A DNA stretch of 64,000 nt, taken from positions 1-64,000 of the forward strand of contig LLEY01000078.1 in NCBI GenBank assembly GCA_001414485.1, read 5' to 3'. A model generated the notes under the pieces. It saw only the letters and a program-made list of their open reading frames with translations, was not told where the DNA came from and did not search any database. Origin of the DNA: Calycina herbarum. Taxonomy: Eukaryota; Ascomycota; Leotiomycetes; Helotiales; Pezizellaceae. Shown one piece after another: positions 21,136-32,324 of this stretch (position 1 is the first letter of the stretch; each line of letters starts with the position of its first letter). The position numbers were made by a program, and so were the translations under genes.

Positions 21136-22804
21136 TATTTTGCTTCGTGGATTGGGCTGGTCAATGGTGTATTCCCACAATTTTCGTGCCTACAGGGACT
21201 CTTTTGTCTAGAAGAAGAGCAATAACGTCAATATCGAGTTCCCCATTGTACTATAAAAAATGAAGTTACTTGCGAGTCTGCGTTGAAACTTTATATGAAA
21301 GTAACTTTCATCTAACTTGTCCTTGGAACTTAAGTTTTACTAAAACAGAGAGAACAACAAAACTATAGGAAGACATTTGCGATAACTAGCCAGTCTTCAT
21401 AACACCTCTTCAATAAACAAATTATCCCGTAACTTTTGTATTACTGAAGAAGTTTGACACAGGATACGACTAGAAACGCTGTACTTCAATTCCAGCGCCT
21501 TAACTTCATTGGGCTGTGGCTGCCATGGGTTTGAAGGACCCCATAACTCCTTGCTGCTTCTCTGTAGAAGCCAAGCAAGAAACCCAGAACCCAAATTAAA
21601 CAACACAGTAGTTCTATTCTTGTGAAACACATGACAACTCGAAAGAAACAACACTAGGATAGTAAATATACGAGATGCTTAATAATATATAAATAAAATC
21701 TCAGTCAGCAATGCACCATTGCATCATCACCACTACGCCAGCCTGCAACACGAGAAAACACAGTAATACGGACGAAAAGAATTGAACTTGCGACATAAAA
21801 TGGAACTTTGTGCCGCGCACCGTGTACCAGAATATACGAAATGTAGTATACCAGAAATAGTTTCACAAAGATTCCGAAAAGAAGGCAAACAAAATATCTT
21901 GAACAGGCTCGACAGGCAGCAGCTCACTCGCTACGATCGCCGCGCATCAATGAAAAATCAGAACATTGACCGAACGAACACTCAGCACTCGCCTTTTGAA
22001 ACAAGACAAGAAGATCTGAAATCTGACACAGGCTCAGCCTGTCGCGCTCATCCGCAGTACTCGAACACCAGCTCTGCCCTACAAAAAACTTCTCGAAGCA
22101 GGCCGTCACCTCAAGTCAGCCCGGAGTAGGCCCAAAAACCAGCCTCCCACTTCCCGTTTCAAAACAATCGTTCCAACAACCCACCAACCACTGGTTCGCC
22201 ACCTTGTTTCATCTTCAAGCCCCCTCTCCAATTCCTTCCCTTGCCCATAAGCGAACAAACAATAGTGCTCGACGCCGCTGTCACACTGCAACGCACGCGT
22301 ATTCCTTCCCCTCACTTCCCCTCTCCCTCTCCCCCGAGTCCACACAAGGCACACATTGGACGACAACACCACGCCCAACATGCAGGTAATCCCCAAAGGG
22401 CGAAATCCAGAAATGCATTCAACAAGTCTTGAAACAAGGGCTGCACGCCCTCTAAGAACATAATTCGCCCTGTCCTGTCCTACTGAGGTTAAACCGTATT
22501 CCCCCAATGCTGATTTTTCTGCTGCTTTCCTGCGAACCGCTGTCGCATGTCATAATTGATAAGGCGGGGAATTTTCTGTAGCTAGAACTTCTTTCCCTCC
22601 TTCTCGTACTTTTGTTTTCGCGATGATGAATTGATTGACTTTACCTGCCGAATGGATTTCGTCACACTCGTTCAAACATTCGCTCCCCTCTTGCGCGCGC
22701 ATTCGGTATTGGTGTAATTATTGTTGTGTAATGCGACAGCTGCTGCGATTGCGACAGCGACCTTTCGAATTCGTGAACCCTCAATTATAATTAATCCCGC
22801 AACC
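21136..22804. other. spacer and long 5' region of the homeodomain/C2H2 gene
   Basis: No supported gene. Frames at 21397-21654 (minus) and 21782-22129 (plus) have no domain. From about 22140 to 22700 the plus strand becomes C/T-rich and GC-richer, as in fungal promoters and 5' UTRs, ahead of the start codon at 22805. Confidence 0.5.
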
Positions 22805-24730
22805 ATGGAATCAATAAGCCCCGATCAGCTCGCGACCTTGCAACGCTGGGTTGAGTTCAAAGGGAATCGTGTACCAGGGAAGAAGGACATGAAATTTCTA
22901 TGCGCCCAAACGCAATTGAGCGAACAGCAGATTGCTCAGTGGTGGGAGAATGTTGCGCCTTCCAAATGTACGTCTTGAATTTGCGCTTCCTTGCGACTCA
23001 GTCAATTAACGGGACACTAGATCACGAACAACTAGCAGAGCAGCCAGATCAATTCAGATCTAGAGCTCCAAACGCGCCCCAATTTAAAATGAGTGCGACA
23101 CCAAGTCAAGAAACAACCAAAAGCCTACCTCCTCTTCCAAACGACTACCAATTCCAGTCAATGGATGTAGACTTCGAATTATTCCCACCATCCCAAGAAA
23201 TGCAAACCACTTGGTCACCAATTGAAACCGGACAAGGGGAGAACTTTTCCTTCGCATCACCATTCGATTTCAACACCTCTCAAAATACAGAATCCTGGTC
23301 CTCCCCATCTCGCACATCACAAAATAGATTCACAAGATCAACATCATCCTCCTCTATGATGGATGCTCACCCTCTGCTCTCACCAGTATCAGGTCCAGCA
23401 AGAACCTCATACGGATCTTCTGTATGGACTGCCGATACAGCATCAACTTTGAACTCGGTCTATAACCCATCATTGCACGATCTCATGGACGAGGAGGCCA
23501 AAACAATGAAAGCGCAAATAATTCAACCGAACGCCTTCAATCAAGGACACATGCCTAGATCTTCATACAACTCGATCCCAGAGAACCCAAACCACTACTC
23601 ACGCCATAACATCGTCCAAAATTCTCCGAGTGATCGACCACCACCCGTTCCAGCAAAGACTGGGAAGGTACAAACAACTTATACATGCACACTATGCCAC
23701 AAAGCCTTCACCAGAAAAGACGACTGGCGAAGGCACGAAGAATCCCATGATCCCCAAAAATATTGGATATGTATGGTCAGCGATCCCGCAGTGAAGGTAG
23801 AGGGAGGTTGGATATGTGTATTCTGCGATTGTTTCTTTTCAAAAGCTCAACGGGATGAGATGGTCCTCCATCTTGTCAAGGACCATAAAATCAACGAGTG
23901 CTCGAACAAAGGTGTCTCAACGCGCAAATGGCACAGAAAGGATAAACTGAAGCAACACTTGTCGCAAGTCCACAATTTATCAGAAAGCGCGTGTGGTTCG
24001 TGGGAGGAGTGGAATAGAGATGCTGCTAAAAAGAAATGGGCCTGGGGTTGTGGATACTGTGGCGTATGTTCTTTGACTTGGAAAGGTATGCGAATTTTTT
24101 CTATGCTCTATTCTTCTCAGGTGTTACATTGCCTAGTGCATGTCCATCGCAAACTCTTGGTGTTCTTACATGGCAGACAACCCTAGAGAGGCAATGGAAC
24201 ACAGTAGCACTTGCAAAAGTCCCCTGCCCGTCCTTATGTCTTTCTTTTTGACTGACCAACCAATTTTAGATCGGGTGAATCACATCGCCGAACATTATGA
24301 AAAACAAAGCCTGACTTCTTACCAATGGAATGATTCCCTCGTCGTTAAGGCCCTCCTGAAGCAACGCTACTCGGACTTCAACGTTGACGATGCTTGGAAA
24401 GCCCTCAATCCAAACGGTGGCCAGGGTTTAGAGTGGTCTAGTTTCGATGCCAACTCCCTCAAAAAGAAATTGGAATGTCACTCGGATACCCCAGAAAACA
24501 TTGTAACTGAGGCAAGAAATATGGCGACAAGTTTTCTCAACGACTTCCAAACCCTTGCCTGGACTTCGGCCGATTCTAGAGTCGTTACTCTCACGGATCC
24601 AATCGAGTACAATGAAGTTCAAAAGGCTTGTCGAAACGAAACAAGAGAATATCTATCCCAAAAAGCTTTGCCAACTCCATATCCTGCAGCGATGGATTTC
24701 GAGCCTGTTGGTGCAACAAATTTCTTCTGA
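22805..24730 (+). CDS. homeodomain-like plus C2H2 zinc-finger transcription factor (562 aa)
   Basis: Exons 22805-22967, 23021-24085, 24270-24730; introns of 53 and 184 nt. Start: first ATG after the leader. Residues 1-55 resemble a homeodomain: SPDQLATLQRWVEF (helix 1), DMKFLCAQTQLSEQQIAQWWENV (helices 2-3; WWEN in place of WFQN). A long Ser/Pro/Asn-rich linker follows. A classical finger CTLCHKAFTRKDDWRRHEESH lies near residue 265, then CVFCDCFFSKAQRDEMVLHLVKDH, a degenerate KDKLKQHLSQVH, and a last finger made whole only by intron 2: CGYCGVCSLTWK joined to DRVNHIAEH (C-x2-C-x12-H-x3-H). This homeobox-and-C2H2 architecture is known in Pezizomycotina. The 184-nt intron might hide a small extra exon. 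Nuclear regulator; targets unknown. Its stop lies 21 bp from that of the convergent MFS gene. Confidence 0.85.
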
Positions 24731-24751
24731 TTTCAGAACTCATCTGGTGCT

Positions 24752-26490
24752 TCAAGGATTCAACTTCTTATCCATTTCAATGCGCCATCTTGGTCCAAAA
24801 CGCCGCATAGCCCACACAACTCCAAAAGCACTTATCCAGGAGACAATGCCTAATATGGTAAACAGCCAACCATTGCCAATGGCTGAAATTATTGGCTGCG
24901 CGACAACACCCCCGACGCAACTGAAGATGTTTCTAACGAAATTGTTGACCGCGATTCCGGAACTCGATTTCTTTGGCATGAATTCAGTGAGCATGGTGGT
25001 TATGGTCCCAAACACCAGCATGCTCCCAACTCCGAAGAAGAAATTGGCAATGCAAGGTATGATCCAGAAGAGCCCCTTTTCAGCAGTCCAACCGTACCAA
25101 ATCATTGCACCTGGAAACATGACTGCTGCAAGCCAAGCATTTTCTCTCATTCGATCCTCTGGGAGGAAAGCCAATTTTCCATTTTCGTCATAACGATTTG
25201 CCTTTTTTGCTTCTCGATGCATAATTCTGTCTGCCCAACGACCTCCCAGCAAAGAAGCGACAACGTACCCAAGCGAATTTGGAATATATAACAGACCAAG
25301 AATAATGACAGTATAATTGTAGGGGGCTTCGGAGAACGTCTGTTGTATAGATATGTTGAGAACATATAATGAGCCGAATGCGATGGAAGCAAGATAGACA
25401 GATAAGAAAACAGCTGGGAAGCGTAGGTACGCAAGGACGCTAAGAGGATCGATGATGCAGCGTTTGAAGACTGCAGCGGCTTTCTTTGTCTTGAGGTGGA
25501 TGGACTGCCGCGTTGAAGTTCGGGTTAATGGTTGTGTTGTGGGGGTCTCTGTGGCTGCATCGTTGGGAGGTGATGGACGTTGAAGCGTCTCGGGCAGGAA
25601 AAACACGATAATAACAAATAATGCAAATCCATAGATGGCCTGAAACCACTGCGTGCTTCTCCAGCCCCATCTTTGCGACAAGAGTCCTCCGATTATAGGC
25701 GCGAGAAGAGGTCCCAGAAGTGGTCCAAGGTAGAAGATTCCCATCGCTCGACCTCGCTCTCGGACTTCCCAGATATCTGCAATTGTTCCTGCGCCAACTG
25801 CTTGAACCGAAGCCGCAGCCCCTCCCCCCAGGATCCGTAACACAATCAGCATTCCAATTGAAGTACTAACAGCTGCAACAATGTTCCAAATCGTGAAAAG
25901 AGCAAATGAGACAATGTAAATGGTTCGCCTCCCAAGTGTTTCCGAGAAAGACGACCACCAAAGAGGAAATATTGACATGCTTAGCATATATAGGGCAACC
26001 GAGAGATTGGTAATTGTAGGCGTTGTATTAAGGTCCCTTGATAGTTCTGGAAGAGCAGCTATAAAGTGATTATATCAGCATGGTATGATCGTAATACAAG
26101 GAGAAGTTGCTCACGGAGAAAGATGGCACTTCCTAGAGGAGCGGCAGCGGCAGCCAAAGCTATAACCAGAGTAATAAACCATTTCGTGCTATTTTTATAC
26201 TCATATGGGTTTTCCACTTCAGGGACAATGGTGATTGTTGCCAGCAAGCCCCGCCTGTTCGACCTTGAAATGACGGATAAAGCTCGAGATCGTGTGGAAG
26301 GAGCTCTCGGATTGGTCATGTCACGCTCGTTGTTTTCGACTTGTCCATTCTCTATTGTATCATATGTAGTTTTTGAGTGGATTGAAGCTTCGTCGGCCTT
26401 GTGGTCCTCGCTTGCTGTTGTTGTTCCATCTGATTGCTGAATGGGGTCTTGGTTGTTGGCCGCGAAATCGGCCTTTTCCAGGTCCACCAT
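24752..26490 (-). CDS. MFS transporter, DHA1 family (QDR/DTR1-like), 560 aa
   Basis: Two exons, 26490-26115 and 26058-24752, intron 56 nt (gtgagc..tatag); splicing gives FLPALPELSRDLNTTPT across the junction, the usual end of helix 1. A cytoplasmic N-terminus of about 110 residues is rich in Ser/Glu/Asn, followed by 12 predicted helices. Family marks: GRRTIYIVSFALF after helix 2, RILGGGAAASVQAVGAGTIADIWEVRERGRAMG (helices 4-5) and PLLGPLLAPIIGG, which are typical of the drug:H+ antiporter DHA1 group around yeast Qdr1-3 and Dtr1. It probably exports small molecules from the plasma membrane; the substrate is unknown. It converges on the homeodomain/C2H2 gene with only 21 bp between stop codons, so the 3' UTRs must overlap. 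Confidence 0.92.
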
Positions 26491-27235
26491 GTCACTTGAG
26501 ATTTGTGGAGAGAATCAATTGAAGGATGTTTGAGGGTATAGCGAATCTTGGCGTGGAATTATATGGAGCCAAGCAGTTGAAGGGTCGGGCTCCTCGGCGC
26601 AATTTATATCGAGTTCCTGATCTGCTTTCTAGGAAGGTAAGTTGAGAAGGGAAAATTAGTGGGTGAAGAAATTCAACAGGTGCCCTTTTACTGAGGGAAG
26701 TCGGGAGTGAAACAACATCACGACAGTACTCGAGTATCACCCACAGAAGTGGGAGGGCCACCTGCATCATCCAGCTATCGCTACGAAGAACCAGTTCTAG
26801 TTCGTATTGGCCCTAAATCGGAGACTGGGGAATGGATGAGTGCTTCCGGGTGTCTGTACCCGCTGGATTGGTGCAAAATGGAGGTCACCATCAGTCACCA
26901 TCAGTCACCATTAGGTCGTAACGTTGGGAATCCTCGACGCACCTTTCGGGTGAGCTCCACGGTTATTCGGCTCGGCGATAGATTCAAAATGCGCTAGCTT
27001 CTTTCAAGCTTCTTAGGTGCTGGTGAGTCGACCCTCAAACAAGGATGAGCCGTCATATTTCTCAACACCAATCAAGGACTTACAGACAAAAGAAAAACCG
27101 CTCCGCAAGAGCTAAGTTACAGCCTTCGGGATCTTCACATTTTCTGGATATCTAGCACCTCGACCACCGCTACGTCGCTTCTCGTTCCCTCCCCCGCACG
27201 TCCTCGAACTGCACAAAGTTCTTATCTACCCCGCC
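26491..27235. other. divergent promoter region between the MFS and OTU genes
   Basis: No gene seen. A triple repeat of CACCATCAGT lies at about 26885-26910. The 5' leader of the OTU gene before 27236 is mixed sequence. Confidence 0.5.
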
Positions 27236-28150
27236 ATGGAATCCCTCGAGGAGATGCAGGCCCGCCATCGCAAAGAGCAAAAGGATTTGCAGGCACGAGT
27301 GACCCAGAAGAAGAAGAGTGCAACAAAGAAGACTCGGAAGGGCGTGAATAGCGAGTGCGAAGACCTGGAACGACAACAGAAGGAAAGGCATGAAGCGGAA
27401 CGGGCGGCTCTTCAAGGCGGCGATGCGGACGAGACGAGCGAAGAGGATGTGCTAGACGAACCTACCGACGATACAATTGTAAGCCAGACGCCAGACGAGT
27501 CTGAGGAGCTCAGCAAAGCTCTCGAGAATACCACAATATCAGAAGGCGCATCGAACGGCCAACCAAAAAAACGAAATAGAGCAAAAGAAAGGCTTGCAAA
27601 GCGGGCAGCAGAACAAGAGGCAGCAGTGGAAGAGGCGAAGAAAGAGGCCGCAAACCAACCCGATCCGAAAGCCATCGAGAGAGCTATAATGCTGAAGGAA
27701 TTCAAAACAAATGGGCTTGTGGAAAAGACAGTTCGACCAGATGGGCATTGTCTCTTTTCAGCAGTTGCCGACCAGCTTTCACAACGTGGCATACCACTTG
27801 GTGCTGAATCGGATGAAGATCTGAAGGAAGACCAGCGATACAAAACCGTACGAAAAGCGGCTGCAAGATACATTGAGGGACATCCGGATGATTTTGTGGC
27901 ATGGCTCGACGAGCCTCTGGGACAATATGTCGACAAAATACGAGATACAGCTGAATGGGGAGGTCACCTCGAGTTGCTTGCTCTGGCCAAGACTTACAAT
28001 GTGAAGATTTGCGTTTTACAAAACGGGGGTGCTCAAACAATAGAGCCTGGGACAGAAGGATCCTCAGAACCAGAAAAGATCTGGCTGGCATACTATCGTC
28101 ATGGCTTTGGCCTCGGAGAGCACTACAATTCACTTCGTACAGCACCTTGA
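27236..28150 (+). CDS. otu2: OTU-domain deubiquitinase (OTU2 / OTUD6-type), 304 aa
   Basis: A single exon from ATG 27236 to TGA 28148. The N-terminal half (to about residue 155) is a charged coiled coil: MQARHRKEQKDLQAR at the very start and a Lys/Glu-rich run of KERLAKRAAEQEAA type. The OTU cysteine-protease domain follows: RPDGHCLFSAVADQL (catalytic Asp and Cys), VRKAAARYIEGHPDDF, WGGHLELLALAKTYNVKICV, and the catalytic His in GLGEHYNSL near the end. Order, length and the coiled coil match yeast Otu2 and human OTUD6B, which remove ubiquitin and are linked to ribosomes and translation. It converges on the methyltransferase with 46 bp between stops. Confidence 0.93.
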   Translation: MESLEEMQARHRKEQKDLQARVTQKKKSATKKTRKGVNSECEDLERQQKERHEAERAALQGGDADETSEEDVLDEPTDDTIVSQTPDESEELSKALENTTISEGASNGQPKKRNRAKERLAKRAAEQEAAVEEAKKEAANQPDPKAIERAIMLKEFKTNGLVEKTVRPDGHCLFSAVADQLSQRGIPLGAESDEDLKEDQRYKTVRKAAARYIEGHPDDFVAWLDEPLGQYVDKIRDTAEWGGHLELLALAKTYNVKICVLQNGGAQTIEPGTEGSSEPEKIWLAYYRHGFGLGEHYNSLRTAP

Positions 28151-28196
28151 AGTAATGATAGAGGCAAAGAAGCCATTGTTATGTTTGGGATTATTA

Positions 28197-29078
28197 CTAT
28201 AGAGCATTTGGGTGTGCCCAAACAGAAACCCAGTCAGTTACCTTCCCATCCACATTATATCCAATTTGGTGTGTCCTCTTAGGTTGGAAATGTTCAATCC
28301 TCTTCAACCCATCCTTGTCTGGCTCCTTCAACTCGGACTCTAACAGTCCTGTTTTCTCGTCGTACGGGAGAGTTTGTCCCGGCCTCGAAAGGTGAGCCAA
28401 ATAAACCATTTGAGGGAGAGCCCAAGGTGGTCCTCCAGTTGAATGGGGTTTGTAAGTTGGAAATTCCACACAAACGATCTTCCCTTGTGGTGCAAGAAGT
28501 TCTGTAAAGCGCTTCGACCAGTCTGCTCTCAACGAAGGCGGAAGTGCCGAGAGGAACTATATTTATGTTAGTCTCAGAATACTTGATGAATAGAACCACC
28601 ATACCGTATAGTCATAAATCAAATCAAAAGTTCCCTCTCCCTCAACTTCCTTTAGAAAATCGTTTGTGAAGAAATCTCCCACAATCCAATTGATACTTCC
28701 CTTCTTCTCCACGCCTTTAATCTCATACATCTCGTCCCCCTTCATTTTTTCCTCCGTCTCCTTTGCAGCCTCCAGAGCAGTCTCCGATACATCCAATCCA
28801 TAAGCATCATAGCCGTACGCACTCAGCAATAATACATCATATCCCTTTCCACATCCCGGAACCAATGCCTTTCTCTTCCTTCCTTCTGGGGCCTTTCCAA
28901 ATAGGTCTTGACGTTCAGCTAATAGGTCGACGAGTGCTGGACTTGGAAATCCCTTATCCCAGGGGAGGAATCCCTCTTTCCATAAAGCATCCCATTTTTG
29001 ATTGTGTAAGGCTGAGTCACCTTCGAAGTGAGAGTTGAGTTTGGCGCGGGCGTCGGTTGGTTGATCTGGGGTTGACAT
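28197..29078 (-). CDS. TPMT-family S-adenosylmethionine methyltransferase (thiol/thiocyanate-type), 277 aa
   Basis: Two exons, 29078-28605 and 28556-28197, with a 48-nt intron (gtatgg..atatag) that joins IYDYT to FLSALPPSLR. ATG 29078 (MSTPDQPTD) is chosen; an in-frame ATG at 29247-29249 would add 57 unusual residues. The Rossmann methyltransferase core shows WDKGFPSPALVDLL, the SAM-binding motif ALVPGCGKGYDVLLL, YGLDVSETAL, WIVGDFF and DLIYDYT..ALPPSLRADW. This pattern is that of plant and fungal thiol/halide/thiocyanate methyltransferases of the thiopurine methyltransferase family. Likely role: methylation of a small thiol or related nucleophile in the cytosol; the substrate is not readable. 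It shares a 399-bp divergent promoter with the SDR gene. Confidence 0.88.
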
Positions 29079-29477
29079 GCTGATATGTTTTCTCTTTAGC
29101 AGGCAGACTTTGCGCCTTGGAAATTCCGGGTATTGTGGTGGGGTTTTTTCGCTCTGGATTCCGAGTTCAAGAGTTAGGCTTGATTCTAATTTCACTGAGT
29201 TGCTTCGGAACGAGCTCAGACGGGAGTTTATATCCTTCTCCTCTAGCATTCATTAGTGATTGAATAAAAGTAAACATGTGTATTGTTCTTGCCTCTTTGG
29301 GAACTGAGGAATCGAAGTCAGTCCCGTGACGTTGATCATACTAGTAAATCCAAAGTCTTATCGTACAGGTACCGAGGCACGATAAGCCCAAACTCGATTC
29401 CCCGGCTATGGTTTTGACAGCCTCTCCTCTTTCAACTTCTCTTCCAAACATCAAACATACCAATTAATTCACCCAAT

Positions 29478-30410
29478 ATGGACTCAGCAAGCCTTTTCGA
29501 TGTCAAGGTAAGCTCATTGAGCTTTAAAATGGAGGCATAGTTAACGCGATGCGTATAGGACAAAGTGGTTCTCGTCACTGGTGGTGCCAAAGGAATAGGG
29601 CGTATGATCTCCGAGGGATTCGTTTCCAATGGTGCAAAAGTATACATTTCTTCTAGAGATGCCAAAGCCTGCGAGCAAGCATGCAAAGAATTGAATGCTC
29701 TAGGTGCGTGTCTAAAGATTCACAATTTCACTATTCCCCCTCCTCTCCCCCTTCTGACCAAAACAAAGCTCCTCGCTAACCCCGAGGTCAACACAGGCAA
29801 AGGAAGCGCCCACTCCATCCCCGCCGATTTCTACAAACTAGAAGACTGCAATAAACTAGTCACCGAACTCAGTAAACTCGAATCCAAACTCCACATCCTC
29901 GTCAACAACTCCGGCTCCAACTGGGGCGCACCCTACGATACCTTCCCCGACACAGCCTGGACTCGAGTTCTCACCCTAAACCTTACCCGAGTCTTCACAT
30001 TAACCCAAGGCCTCACTCCCCTCCTCACCGCAGCCTCCACACCCCTTGATCCAGCGCGAATAATCAACATCGGCTCCGTCGATGGAATTCGCGTTCCCAG
30101 TCTCGAAACCTTCTCCTACTCAGCGAGTAAAGCAGGATTACATCAATTGAGTAGGGTGCTAGCAAATCACCTCGGGAAAAGGAATATCACTAGCAATGTT
30201 TTGGCTTGTGGGCCTTTTGAGAGTAAGATGATGAAGGCTACTTTGGAGAGTAAGGGGGAGGAGATTAAGAAGGGGATTCCGCTGGGGAGAATTGGACGGC
30301 CGGAGGATGTTGCTGGGGCTTGTTTGTTTTTGGCTAGCAAAGCGGGAAGTTATGTTAATGGGGCGACGATTGCTTTGGATGGGGGTAGTTTGGTGGGGTC
30401 GAAGTTATAA
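29478..30410 (+). CDS. short-chain dehydrogenase/reductase (262 aa)
   Basis: Three exons: 29478-29507 (10 codons), 29559-29703, 29797-30410; introns 51 and 93 nt. Intron 2 is a multiple of three and stop-free, but removing it gives the normal spacing (NALGKGSAHSIPADF). Classical SDR marks: cofactor loop TGGAKGIG, ILVNNSGSNWG, active-site serine region INIGSVDG, catalytic YSASKAG, then GIPLGRIGRPEDVAGACLFLAS and C-terminal GATIALDGG. It is closest in style to bacterial RhlG/FabG-like 3-oxoacyl reductases and fungal homologues. A cytosolic NADP(H) reductase of unknown substrate. The tiny first exon starts MDSASLFDVK. Confidence 0.9.
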
Positions 30411-32100
30411 ATGGAGAGGGATTGTCTGATTTAGGTAAATAAAATATGAAGCTTTTGTATGTGGGGTTGTGGCCATTGCTCTTACGCCCATCTTTATTGT
30501 TCGACAGGGACAATTATGAATATCATTCGAGAGGGTTCGAAACAATTTAAAAGTTGATTCTTCGAAACCTTCTTGCAAGATATCTACACTCATTCTAAAG
30601 CTTTGGGCTGATTCTCAAAAGGGAGTGGCATGGTGGCATGCAGAGGAATGATTGAAACTGTTACCTTCGTTTGTTCCGTATTGTTCAGTACCCAAATGTC
30701 TTTCCGTGTCACTGACAATCATATTCCATCAGTGCATTGTGTTTCTAGAACATTGTTTCGGCCTCGCTAGTCTAAGTTCTTACTTCGACTCAATTCTCCT
30801 GTTCTAGTTTCTCATCTTCTCTCTCAAGCTATCCGCCACCTCTTCAGACCCTAACTTTCGCATTCTAAACTTGAAGTCTCTGCTGTTAAATCTCTGGCTC
30901 TAATTACTGCACACCTCCATCCCCTTTAGGGAATTTACCTCATCCCAACCTCCCTCCCCCCTTCAAAACCAACATTCTCTCCAACGCACTTCCCCCAGCA
31001 TGCTCCCCACCCTTAACATGAACCTCTGGCTTGGACATCCAATATGCCACTTCCGATAATTTCTTACTGTCGCAATACAATGAGAGAATTGATTCAAAGA
31101 TACTTCTTTTTATACCTAAAGAATATTTAGAGGAATAACTGTTGAGAAAAGGGAGATTTTGATGGAGAGTTATGAGTACCAACCTTCGGATTCACAAGTC
31201 TTTCTTTCCTTTCATGCTTTAGAATTGAGGATAAATGGGGTTGGTATAGTCAGGGGAGAGGGAAGTGAACAGGAGTAGAGAAACAATAAAGTGATACATG
31301 TCTGCCACCTCAGCTGTCTTTTTGTTTTTCTAAAATAAAAATAAAGTTATTTACGTTGAAAAATATTCCGGATTCCACTTTTCAACTTTCTTCAAGAGCG
31401 CAATTTCTGTTCCTTATAAATCTTGCTAGTTGAGTTTGAAGGTGTAGTTACTAGCCAACATAACAAGAGATCGTTTTAAGTTAGGTAAAGGCTTTCCCAT
31501 TGATAGACCTCGAGCAACCTGGTCACCACTACTCCTTGTCTTGGCTTCTATAAAGACTACTCTTTCTTATGAAGACTGGTCTCGTTTGCGAGAATATCAG
31601 TATTAAGCGAAGCCCAGACCAAGGGAGACTCGCGACAAATTAAGACTCCAGCGGGCAATGCATACTCTAGCCGTGGCTTGGAGTGGTATCCCGATTTTTT
31701 CAAAGTCCATTTGTAGATTGTCTCTCAGACCATGAGTGAATCAAGACCGCATTAGAGATCTTCATTGCACAACACATTCACTAATGACGCTATGAATGAC
31801 GCTTTCCCGCTACTCTCTACGCTAAAAATAACCTTAACCACCCCTGCCCGCCCTAGTATCACACTAGTATTTCTCCCTCCGCTGCTTTTACACCGTCTAA
31901 CTTTGACAGACTCACTCTTAAGATATTTGTTAGAAACACACCAAAAAGTCACCACCTTAGAATTCTTTGAAACTATTATGTCAAGTTAGCCCCGAGTCGC
32001 ATGGTTTTAATGAATAATATATTTTTAAATTAGAGGTTGAGGGCGCAAAGTTATTAAGAATGCGCCTCGACGCAATAAAAGCGGCTCTAGAAGAAGATTT
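30411..32100. other. non-coding stretch downstream of the SDR gene
   Basis: No supported gene. A minus-strand frame at 30940-31182 (..YWMSKPEVHVKGG..) begins only at a TTG and has no domain. The rest is AT-rich and mixed. Confidence 0.45.
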
Positions 32101-32324
32101 GCGATGTGCAACAAAACGGAAGTACCCCGGGTCTCTGGGCCAGCTAGCGGGAAGGTGGGACTAGTGCGAGCACTAGTGTTGATTTGGGGTCGGCATGGTT
32201 CAATATACTTGGTGAATTCTGAGATGTTTGCAATTTAATAGCGGGAAGGCTAAGAGTGAATAGATTCTACATGACATTGCTATATCCAATGGCGAGGCAG
32301 TATAAATCTTTTGTTGCACGTCGC
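32101..32324. repeat. 224-bp element with 16-bp inverted ends related to the satellite
   Basis: GCGATGTGCAACAAAA at 32101-32116 is answered by its near-perfect inverse TTTTGTTGCACGTCGC at 32309-32324 (15 of 16). The same 16-mer ends each satellite unit at 43, 51 and 64 kb. The 190 bp between shows no coding. It may be a small non-autonomous element or two facing solo copies. Confidence 0.55.

Noticed and set aside
24086..24269. Extra coding exon (frame with MADNPREAMEHSSTC)
   Set aside because: Removing the whole 184 nt rebuilds a perfect C2H2 finger; the added exon would break it and needs a 35-nt intron.
30940..31182. 80-codon minus-strand frame
   Set aside because: Starts only at TTG, no domain, no splice model.
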